Origin: Photobacterium sp. GB-56 | GTDB lineage: Bacteria; Pseudomonadota; Gammaproteobacteria; Enterobacterales; Vibrionaceae | Direction of reading: 5' to 3' | Assembly (NCBI RefSeq): GCF_003026105.1 | Contig: NZ_PYNW01000003.1 | Location: 124,001 to 188,000, forward strand | DNA: 64,000 nucleotides | Shown: positions 53,854 through 61,227 of the stretch, piece after piece | Position numbering within the stretch: position 1 is the stretch's first letter | How the letters are laid out: each line of letters opens with the position of its first letter | Notes under the pieces: generated by a model | What the model was told of the DNA's origin: nothing | What the model saw: the letters and a program-made list of their open reading frames with translations, nothing else | Databases searched by the model: none | Program-made: the position numbers and the translations under genes

Positions 53854-54275
53854 CTCACGAAAAGGTACATGTATTCATGAAAGGACGTTGCTCTAATTGC
53901 AATGCAGAGTCTGAGTCGATTCCTCTTAGCCAAAAGTGTTCTCAATGTGGAGAGTTCTCAAATGACTGGGTTATTTATGATTGGGAAGGGTACTGCAGAT
54001 TCAAGAGAGTAATGATTAGATGTAATTGGATCCTTTTAGTATTGTGCTCTGCTAATTTATTGGCAATTGTACTAGGCTTTGCCGATCCAATTCAGTGGCT
54101 ATTTTGTTTGCTCATTATTCCAGTAATAGTGAGTTTAACTAGATCTTATCAGGCAATCGCTAACTCTAAACACTATAAAGGACATCGCTTAAAGGACATA
54201 AGCCCATGGTTTCCTTTGTTGTAAAGGGCTAACAGATAAGGGTATGTGTCGCGTAGCTGACACCTATCCGAAGTG
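53848..54275 (+). mobile_element. Integron gene cassette with a zinc-ribbon membrane protein gene
   Basis: The cassette begins TTAGCC directly after attC site 2, and its own attC begins GGCTAAC at 54227-54233, the exact reverse complement of GTTAGCC. One gene fills the cassette, reading in the usual direction, and its stop lies three bases before the attC box. Boundaries follow the integron cassette rule precisely. Confidence 0.8.
53877..54224 (+). CDS. Zinc-ribbon membrane protein, integron cassette gene
   Basis: The protein is 115 residues from the ATG at 53877; a longer frame begins within the attC site. Two CxxC pairs at the N-terminus (GRCSNCNAES and KCSQCGEF) form a zinc ribbon. Two adjacent membrane helices (NWILLVLCSANLLAIVLGF, WLFCLLIIPVIVSL) follow, then a basic tail. 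No enzymatic motif. Such short cassette proteins are usually of unknown function. AAAAGG in the cassette head may serve as ribosome site. Confidence 0.7.
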   Translation: MKGRCSNCNAESESIPLSQKCSQCGEFSNDWVIYDWEGYCRFKRVMIRCNWILLVLCSANLLAIVLGFADPIQWLFCLLIIPVIVSLTRSYQAIANSKHYKGHRLKDISPWFPLL

Positions 54276-54281
54276 TTGGAC
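54227..54281 (+). repeat. attC-like integron recombination site 3
   Basis: The 55-bp site runs from GGCTAAC to GTTGGAC (54275-54281), with the same GGTA/TATCC and GTGTCG/CGACAC-type stem as site 1 (one G-T change). It closes the zinc-ribbon cassette. Confidence 0.72.
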
Positions 54282-54420
54282 AAACCCAAGCCACCTTATA
54301 TAAGTAAGTATGGAAATATCATGACGGGGGATGCCAAAAAGAAATCGAGCGTTATCCTTGGTGTGAATCAATAATTTTAACACGCTGATTGATAATAAAA
54401 TCCTCTTTACTCCTGAAGCG
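54231..54420 (+). repeat. Direct repeat, copy 2 (about 190 bp)
   Basis: Second copy of the repeat at 53096-53290, same orientation, diverged at scattered bases. It is again followed by transposase remnants read on the minus strand. Confidence 0.85.
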
Positions 54421-54434
54421 TTAATTCGATGACG

Positions 54435-54550
54435 CTATTTCTGATTACGACCACACAGCAAACCATAATCACGTACTCGTCGAAATCCTTTTGGTAACAC
54501 ATAGTACAAACCAAATATTTTTAGTGTCCGATGACGAAAAGTTAACAATG
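54435..54550 (-). pseudogene. IS91-family transposase internal remnant
   Basis: On the minus strand a frame reads RTLKIFGLYYVLPKGFRRVRD then YGLLCGRNQK and a stop at 54435. VLPKGFxRVRDYGxLxG is a signature of IS91-type transposases. Both ends are missing. It represents a different part of the gene from the remnant at 53309-53445, so at least two separate decayed insertions or one rearranged insertion are present. Confidence 0.75.
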
Positions 54551-54716
54551 AATGAAATAGATTATGGTGAAATGAGTGTGGTTGGCTTAACGGTATTTGA
54601 TTGACTGTTTAGATAACTAGCTTGTTGCTGGCTATTATTAAATAATGGCAATGCGGGTGTAAAATTAAATCAAAAGCGAATGAATCGCGGCTTACAGAAT
54701 AAGGATATTGTTATAC

Positions 54717-56249
54717 ATGCCAATAAATAAAGTGATAGGTGCAAGTGTTATCTTTATCACTATTCTGACAGGTTGTTCCTCACTGCCTAAACAAGCAGAG
54801 CATCTTGATGCGCCACTAACACCGAAATTAACCAGTGCGTTATCGACATTAAACGATAGCCACAATCCATTTATAACGCCACAAACACCAAGCGCAGTTC
54901 TGGTGCAAAATACGGGCAGGGGTGCATTGGCTCAACGTCTAGCATTGGTTGAAGCTGCCGAGCATACAATAGATATTCAATACTATATTTGGAATTCAGA
55001 TAGTTCTGGTCGTTATTTAGCGAGTCGTTTAGTCGCAGCCGCTGATCGTGGTGTTTATGTTCGTGTGTTGCTTGATGATATTAACCTAAACGATCGTGAA
55101 GCACTGCTAACAAAACTCGATGCACACCCTAATATCGAGATCCGCATTTTTAATCCGATCCCTACCCGTAATGCAGGCAAATGGATAAGCTTTGTAGGGG
55201 ATTTTTCACGTTTAAATCGTCGTATGCATAATAAATCTTTCACTGTTGATGGTGCTTTTACTGTTGTTGGTGGACGTAATATTGGTGATGAGTATTTTGA
55301 CCTTTCCCATGAACTGAACTTGCGTGATCGTGATGTATTAGCAAGTGGAAAAGTTGTCGCGGATGTTCAACACAGCTTTAATGATTATTGGAATAGTGAG
55401 TGGGCATATTCAGTTGATTTATTAAGGGATAAAGCTAAACCACTACCACAGTTAATGCTTAACAGTATCCCTGTACCTGAATATAAAAACTATCCGGCAT
55501 TGCCTCAAAGCCAAAATGCAGCCATGACGTACTTATCAACGCAGTTAAAGAAGATGACTGGAGCCAAAGCCACATATATTGCAGATAAGCCAATTCCAGA
55601 TGATGTTGATAATAGTGATCAGCCAAAAGCAACGGCGCAGTATTTATCTACACTGGCGAAAAATACAAAAAATGACATCATTATTGAATCGGCATATTTA
55701 GTCTTTGATGATAAACAACTAGCAGGTTTACAGCAGCTCACGCAAAAGGGCGTGGAGATCAAAGCACTGACAAACTCAATGGCATCAAATGATCTTGTGA
55801 CGAATCATTCTGGTTATGCTGGTAGACGGCAAGAGATGCTTGAAAGTGGCATGGATTTATATGAATTAAAGCCTGACGCTAAGTTATGCAAGATTGTTAT
55901 TCAAGATAACGACAAATGTGCACCGAATGCGGTATACGGTTTACACGCTAAATCAGCGGTATTTGACCATCAAATAGCGACGATTGGCTCATTTAACTTC
56001 AATTTACGTTCTACCTATCTTAATACTGAGTCGCTCTTGGTGATAGAAAACCCTAAGATTGCCACAGAGCTGGCTACGACCTTAGAGGGCGCAATGCAAG
56101 ACACTAACAGTTGGCATTTAAGTCTGGATGATGGCGATGTGTATTGGCATTCGGGTAACGAAACATGGGACAGTGAACCGAACACTAAACAATGGGATCG
56201 TATGAAATCAGAATTGTTACAGTTATTGCCAATAGAGAAGTATTTGTAA
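54717..56249 (+). CDS. Phospholipase D-superfamily lipoprotein, cardiolipin synthase C-like
   Basis: The protein is 510 residues from the ATG at 54717, with AAGGA upstream. Lipobox ILTGCSS (Cys near residue 20). Two HKD catalytic motifs are present: HNKSFTVDGAFTVVGGRNIGDEYF (about residue 170) and HAKSAVFDHQIATIGSFNFNLRS (about residue 405). The first domain also has TIDIQYYIWNSDSSG. This is the plan of ClsC/YmdC, which makes cardiolipin from phosphatidylethanolamine and phosphatidylglycerol; the lipobox suggests membrane attachment. A YmdB-type partner is not adjacent. Confidence 0.85.
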   Translation: MPINKVIGASVIFITILTGCSSLPKQAEHLDAPLTPKLTSALSTLNDSHNPFITPQTPSAVLVQNTGRGALAQRLALVEAAEHTIDIQYYIWNSDSSGRYLASRLVAAADRGVYVRVLLDDINLNDREALLTKLDAHPNIEIRIFNPIPTRNAGKWISFVGDFSRLNRRMHNKSFTVDGAFTVVGGRNIGDEYFDLSHELNLRDRDVLASGKVVADVQHSFNDYWNSEWAYSVDLLRDKAKPLPQLMLNSIPVPEYKNYPALPQSQNAAMTYLSTQLKKMTGAKATYIADKPIPDDVDNSDQPKATAQYLSTLAKNTKNDIIIESAYLVFDDKQLAGLQQLTQKGVEIKALTNSMASNDLVTNHSGYAGRRQEMLESGMDLYELKPDAKLCKIVIQDNDKCAPNAVYGLHAKSAVFDHQIATIGSFNFNLRSTYLNTESLLVIENPKIATELATTLEGAMQDTNSWHLSLDDGDVYWHSGNETWDSEPNTKQWDRMKSELLQLLPIEKYL

Positions 56250-56275
56250 GCACTAATTTTAATAAGAGATTGCAA

Positions 56276-56306
56276 AGTCAGCCTCTGAGGCTGGCTTTTT
56301 GTTTTT
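56276..56306 (+). terminator. Intrinsic terminator
   Basis: CAGCCTC pairs with GAGGCTG with a minimal loop and is followed by a T-rich tract, about 28 bases after the ClsC-like stop. Confidence 0.8.
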
Positions 56307-56431
56307 AATGCAATAGTTGCTCTTTTCTCTATTGTTTCACGCTTGGTTTCTAAGTTTATTTGTTACTCACTTCAGTATTAATAACATATTTATTAGTATC
56401 TGCTATGGGTTAATTATATAAAGGAGCATTT

Positions 56432-56986
56432 ATGAAGGTTATTATTGTCACCGATATTTTTGGTTTATGTGAAACCACAGATAAGATGGCCTCATTTATT
56501 GCTCAACATACTGACAGTGTAAAAATCGTTGACCCTTACCAAGGTGTTCGCTTTGAGTTTTCTAGTGAAAAAGCTGCGTATGAGCAATTTATTAAAGCTT
56601 GTGGGCATGATGATTACTTATCTTTAGTTTGTGAGTCAGTATTAAAAGATAAGCCTGATGTACTGATAGGTTTTAGCGCAGGCGCAAATGCTGCTTGGCG
56701 AATATCCGAATTAGTCGCATCTGATTGTAAAAGTATTCTTTGCTTTTATCCTTCACAAATACGTAATCACGTGGATATTGAGCCGAAAGTACCAACAGCG
56801 GTTATTTTTCCGAAAAAAGAAGCCTCTTTTGACGTTTTAACCATGAATACAGTACTTCTTCATCGAGTAAATGTAACGACTCAAATCATGCCTTATAAAC
56901 ACGGCTTTATGAATTGTTTATCTGATGCTTATGATAAACAAGGTGAGACGATGGGGTTAGAGTATATTTTGAATGAAATTAGGTGA
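56432..56986 (+). CDS. Dienelactone hydrolase-like alpha/beta hydrolase
   Basis: The 184-residue protein has MKVIIVTDIFGLCETTDKMASFI at the start, as in dienelactone hydrolases, a VIGFSAGANAAWRI-type nucleophile elbow (VLIGFSAGANA, Ser near residue 81), FYPSQIRNH, and a late KHGFMN histidine. It is compact and cytoplasmic; the substrate is unknown. AAAGGAG precedes the ATG. It is followed at a distance of 96 bases by an independent small enzyme gene. Confidence 0.75.
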   Translation: MKVIIVTDIFGLCETTDKMASFIAQHTDSVKIVDPYQGVRFEFSSEKAAYEQFIKACGHDDYLSLVCESVLKDKPDVLIGFSAGANAAWRISELVASDCKSILCFYPSQIRNHVDIEPKVPTAVIFPKKEASFDVLTMNTVLLHRVNVTTQIMPYKHGFMNCLSDAYDKQGETMGLEYILNEIR

Positions 56987-57097
56987 TCTCATCGGCAGAT
57001 AATAGGATGTACTTTGTATCTCAACGGATAGCCAACTAGTTTGTTTTAAACTTGGCGCGATCTCTAGTATTGAATACTTAATATGAAGGTGACTATT

Positions 57098-57661
57098 TTG
57101 GGTAAACAATTTTCTGAATTATCAGATAAACATGTAGAGTTTATCGAAAAGCAAAAAATCTATTTTGTTGGTACTGCCGCTGATAGCGGTAATGTGAATT
57201 TGTCACCTAAAGGTGGTGATTCATTGAGAGTCATCAATTCAAAGCAAATAGCGTGGTTAAATTTAACAGGTAGCGGTAATGAGTCTGCATCGCATGTTAT
57301 TAAAAACGCACGAATGACACTCATGTTCTGTGCATTTGAAGGAGCTCCGCTCATTTTTCGAGTATATGGGAAGGCAAAAGTCTTACATACTAAAGATGAG
57401 GAATGGGGTCAGTTTGTGCAGCTATTTCCAGAAAGTGTCGCTTCTAGACAAATATTTATCTTAGATATTGATTTTGTTCAGTCGTCTTGTGGCATGTCGG
57501 TTCCGTATTTTAGCTATGAGGGGGATCGTGATGACTTGGCGAATTGGTCAAAAAAGCAAGGTGTCGAAGGAATAGAGCAATACTGGCTCAAAAAGAATCA
57601 AAAAAGTATCGATGGCTTTGAAACTGAAATAGCGAAAAGATCTGGCTTGGACGTAGAGTAA
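57098..57661 (+). CDS. Pyridoxamine 5'-phosphate oxidase-family protein
   Basis: The protein is 187 residues from a TTG at 57098, which has AAGGTGA six bases upstream. An ATG at 57083 lies before that ribosome site and is less likely. The split-barrel FMN fold is suggested by YFVGTAADSGNVNLSPKGGDSLRVI (residues about 20-44), WLNLTGSGNESASHVIKN and MTLMFCAFEGAPLIFRVYG. Similar proteins bind flavin and reduce small molecules, but the reaction is unknown. The tail is Lys-rich. Confidence 0.78.
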   Translation: MGKQFSELSDKHVEFIEKQKIYFVGTAADSGNVNLSPKGGDSLRVINSKQIAWLNLTGSGNESASHVIKNARMTLMFCAFEGAPLIFRVYGKAKVLHTKDEEWGQFVQLFPESVASRQIFILDIDFVQSSCGMSVPYFSYEGDRDDLANWSKKQGVEGIEQYWLKKNQKSIDGFETEIAKRSGLDVE

Positions 57662-57797
57662 TGAATTAAGCGGTTATTTCGCGCCTAATACTTCATCATA
57701 CTACTCACGATATAACGTATTCATGGCCTGTTACGCTAGTATTTTGCTAGAAAACGCTCATAATCTTGCAAAACAACATTTAAAGAAGAAATTATCT

Positions 57798-58175
57798 ATG
57801 ACTGACTTTCAATATTACTTTCAGAAACTGCCATGTTTTAACTGTAAAAAAAATACAGTAAGCATTGATCTTGGTTGGTTAACCGCAGCGATGAAAGAAG
57901 ATGTTATTGCACAAGCGTCTGCGATTATTGCGCAAGATAACGTTGAGCCTGAAGTGTCGGTGAACGTAACTTGTACAAAAGATGAAGCTCGTGATTATTT
58001 ATTGCTTAATTTCTACGGTTATTCTGAAGAAGAGTTAGCGCATCAAGTTAAAGCTGAAGATGAACAAGAAGTAGCAGAAGAAATTGCTGAGCTTTTTGCT
58101 GATGGTAGCGATGTCGGTGTATTTGAACACGAAATCGTACTGCTAAGTTGCACTGATTGCGGTATTGACGATTAG
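57798..58175 (+). CDS. Conserved-looking acidic protein with two CxxC pairs
   Basis: The protein is 125 residues from the ATG at 57798 (AAGAAGAAA upstream); an in-frame ATG at 57723 would add 25 residues with no ribosome site. CFNCKKN near the N-terminus and CTDCGIDD at the C-terminus could bind one zinc together. The middle is acidic and helical (AEDEQEVAEEIAELFADGSD). No family was recognised. It is a monocistron with a terminator. Confidence 0.6.
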   Translation: MTDFQYYFQKLPCFNCKKNTVSIDLGWLTAAMKEDVIAQASAIIAQDNVEPEVSVNVTCTKDEARDYLLLNFYGYSEEELAHQVKAEDEQEVAEEIAELFADGSDVGVFEHEIVLLSCTDCGIDD

Positions 58176-58229
58176 TTTAATTCAGCGTTGTAAGTATAAG
58201 GCAATGCTTTTGATAGCGTAATGCCAATG

Positions 58230-58288
58230 AAAAAGTCCGCAATTAACTTATTACTAGCGCCTAGTAGTAAAAGATTGCGGACTTTTTG
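58230..58288. terminator. Bidirectional intrinsic terminator
   Basis: AAAAAGTCCGCAAT pairs with ATTGCGGACTTTTT across a 31-base loop. It serves the gene at 57798 and the convergent DUF4397 lipoprotein gene. Confidence 0.9.
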
Positions 58289-58306
58289 TTATGTTTTTTA
58301 AGGTTG

Positions 58307-59662
58307 TTATTTGTCGACGTTTAACGCAATGGCGTTTTCAGTTGCAAATGCGGTTGCCACGTTACCTCCCGCAAGCGCTACATTGGTCGCTGTTAGCAAT
58401 ACATTGGTAGTCCCTGCTTCTGCCACGGCGAAATCGTAATTACCTTCACCCACGTTAAGTACAGCAGAGTCTTTGAAATTCACATTTTGTAATACCGCAG
58501 TATCGGCTGAGAATCCTGTACCGGTAGGGGCTGCGTGAATATCCACTGTGCCAGCTATTGGATTAGCATGAACGACTCTTAGTTTTGCATATGTCGCAAC
58601 ACTTCTTAAATCATCTTCAATGATAACAGGTTCTATAGATTGAGCGGCAAATTGTCCGACGGCAAAAATGGTTGTTTCAGAGCCTGCTGCAAAAGGGGTG
58701 CCTGGAGCTTTAATGGCTTCAGGTGTTGTTGATCCAGAAGGAGTAACCGTTAAATCGTAAGTGTTCGGCGCTAAATCAAGGCTTTTAATTGTTTCATAGC
58801 TTATCGAATCAAGTCCAGACACAACATTGCCACTGGCTCTTATATCGACATCACCTAAATCAGCGACGGCATGACCAACACGCACCGTTGAGTTTTCGCC
58901 AGTGTTTCTCAGTACATTAACGGTTGATCCGTCTGCAACAAGAAGATTGACAGGAGAAACGGCACCACCGCTTACATTGGGTACTGCTGTGACCATTAAA
59001 TCGCTACCACCATCTAATGCGATGTTGCCACTGTCGTATACTACATCGGCATCAGTACTGTTACCTGCTAACGTGATCCTTATTCGGTATTCACCAGCGG
59101 GAAGTGTAACGGGGAGATTTGCATCGTCTTCTTTAAAGGTGAGATCGGAAACCGCAATTGTATCTGCACTGATACTAGGATCGGTCGTTACGTGAATATC
59201 AACACCACCAACGTTGGGGTGTCCATGTAACACATCGACGCGAATAGATTGGTCATCAGGGGCTTCATTAGACCGAGAAAGAATCACAGGCTCTATAGCA
59301 TTCACATTATTTACAGCAAAGACGTCATACTGCATATCTGGTGCAAGGTTTACTGCGTTTGCTGTGATCACATCAGCGGTCGCATCGTTTGCAAGAAGTC
59401 CACGCACAATCAGATCATGACTGCCTGAATTAACAGTAAGTAATGGGCTACCTTGCTGATAATCAACGTTAGATAAGCCACTAACTACATCACCATCCAT
59501 TAAAATAGAAACAAGCGGAGCATCCGCACTTGCATGCGTGACCCTTAACTGTGAAGTAGGCATTTCAGCTTGTTTTGTCTCATTTTCATCATGCGAATCG
59601 CTGTCACAACCGTTTAAGATTAATGCCGCAGTTGTAAGTAATGTAAGTGTTGTTTTTTTCAT
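58307..59662 (-). CDS. DUF4397 domain lipoprotein
   Basis: The 451-residue protein has lipobox LILNGCDSD (Cys19) and an acidic linker. At least three copies of a beta-rich domain follow, with the pattern LRVTHASADAPLVSILMDG, VRVGHAVADLGDVDIRASG, and LRVVHANPIAGTVDIHAAP (DUF4397), near residues 39, 270 and 365; VLHGHPNVGGVDIHV near 150 is a fourth start. It is probably an outer-membrane lipoprotein exposed to the periplasm or surface. Its role is unknown. The repeats are diverged, so not a recent duplication. Confidence 0.82.
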   Translation of the reverse strand: MKKTTLTLLTTAALILNGCDSDSHDENETKQAEMPTSQLRVTHASADAPLVSILMDGDVVSGLSNVDYQQGSPLLTVNSGSHDLIVRGLLANDATADVITANAVNLAPDMQYDVFAVNNVNAIEPVILSRSNEAPDDQSIRVDVLHGHPNVGGVDIHVTTDPSISADTIAVSDLTFKEDDANLPVTLPAGEYRIRITLAGNSTDADVVYDSGNIALDGGSDLMVTAVPNVSGGAVSPVNLLVADGSTVNVLRNTGENSTVRVGHAVADLGDVDIRASGNVVSGLDSISYETIKSLDLAPNTYDLTVTPSGSTTPEAIKAPGTPFAAGSETTIFAVGQFAAQSIEPVIIEDDLRSVATYAKLRVVHANPIAGTVDIHAAPTGTGFSADTAVLQNVNFKDSAVLNVGEGNYDFAVAEAGTTNVLLTATNVALAGGNVATAFATENAIALNVDK

Positions 59663-60630
59663 ATAAAACCTCTTCCTTGCTTGATTAAGGAAAAATTTCT
59701 ACGGCAATATGAATATATTGGTTCACAAGCAAAAAATCGTCACTGTGCATCATTTGTCTTATTGTGAGGAATATCACTCAATAGCTATGAATTATTACTT
59801 TTTTCATATTAGAAACCTTGGATAAGTTGTTGTGAAAATTAAAAATAGATAAATATGCTTACGCTCTGTTTGTTATCATTTCTATTACATTGATCTAACT
59901 TGTTTGTATATGAAACTCATTTTTAAAAGCAACAAATTTATAAAATAGGTGATTTATTAATAAGGAAGTTAAATATTACTCTTATGAAGCGTTTTATTGC
60001 TCGCCTGTTAATTTAAATGTTCTGTATTTTATTATGGAGAGAGTCATTTATCAGGATGATTTATTGATGTGGGATTGTTACATTTATACTTTTATTTCAT
60101 TAAAAATAACAATGCTTTATCACATGTTATTCTTAATTTATGTTTGTGCTTTTAAATTATTTATTAACAAATAATAAGAATAAAAATATATTATCATAAT
60201 GTTGATTTATTGTTACGTTATAACATTAATAATGGGTAATGTTTGTTATTCATCCATTATTTTTAAGTAACCATATTAGTATGTGAATTTTATTGTTTTT
60301 TTTAAATAATGTCTAATTTTCTTTATTTAAATGTACAATTTTCATTTATATGCCTACACTATAAAAACATTAATAAAATGTTACGTAAATTCAAAATTAC
60401 AAATAAATAAAATCTAATTTCACCGACTATTCATTGATTAATTAATAATAAGTGAAAAACTGAATTTTTATTGAATAAACAGTTATTTTCATATTATTAC
60501 CATAAGTTTGAGATTGCTTCTATTAAAGATGTTGACATAAGATTATTATTGATATGCAACTTGTTTTTATTCGCAAATATAGTATTTTCTAGGTGAGAGT
60601 TATATTAGTTCATAAATTAAAAGGATTATT
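59663..60630. other. Very AT-rich gap of almost 1 kb
   Basis: No frame of note on either strand. The stretch is dense in A/T runs and TTAAT/ATTTAT words, more so than the rest of the window. It should contain the divergent promoters of the DUF4397 lipoprotein and the beta-barrel gene. Such DNA is a typical target of H-NS-type silencing. Confidence 0.5.
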
Positions 60631-61206
60631 ATGAATAACTTGAAAATATATGGACCGATGATTTTATACTCATCTTTAATTTTATTTTTTCCTACTGCAT
60701 TTGCTGATACCAATAATGTTTCTAATAATTGGTTTGTAGGACTAGATATCGGCAAAGGAAGTTATACCAACGCTGGAGATGAACATGCTTTATCTGTTGA
60801 TCAAGATCATTGGGCGTTTGGCACGCATGTTGGTTATCAATTTAATCGGTATTTATCAACTGAAGTTGCGTACCAATACTTTGGTGAGGGAAATGCATCA
60901 TATCCATTAGGAAATATTAAAGGTAACTTTCAACAATTAGTTTTAAAAGGAATTATTGGCAATTATTTAAATGATTTCTACCCATTTTTGAGTGCAGGTG
61001 TTGCTGCATGGTCAGGTAAAAGTAAAGGTTTAAGAGAAGGTACTGCTACAGGTTTTTCACCCGTATATGGCGCAGGTATTCGCTATTATATAAATTCACG
61101 ATTGAATATTAAGTTGGAATATCAACGTACGGAATCAATGGGAAATAATGATATAGGGCATACCGATCATCAATTAGTTTCTATGGGCGTAAGTTGGGTA
61201 TTTTAA
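60631..61206 (+). CDS. Outer-membrane beta-barrel protein (OmpA-like barrel)
   Basis: The 191-residue protein has a signal peptide (ILFFPTAFA, cut near residue 25). Alternating beta strands follow: NNWFVGLDIGKGSYTNAG, HWAFGTHVGYQFNRYLSTEVAYQYFG, FYPFLSAGVAAWSGKS, GAGIRYYINSRLNIKLEYQRTES and the closing LVSMGVSWVF. The final Phe is the usual Bam signal. This is a small eight-stranded barrel, perhaps a porin-like or surface-stabilising protein. AAAAGGA precedes the ATG. It lies 22 bases upstream of the large lipoprotein gene, so they are likely co-transcribed. Confidence 0.82.
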   Translation: MNNLKIYGPMILYSSLILFFPTAFADTNNVSNNWFVGLDIGKGSYTNAGDEHALSVDQDHWAFGTHVGYQFNRYLSTEVAYQYFGEGNASYPLGNIKGNFQQLVLKGIIGNYLNDFYPFLSAGVAAWSGKSKGLREGTATGFSPVYGAGIRYYINSRLNIKLEYQRTESMGNNDIGHTDHQLVSMGVSWVF

Positions 61207-61227
61207 AAGTACAAGGAAGAGCGTACT

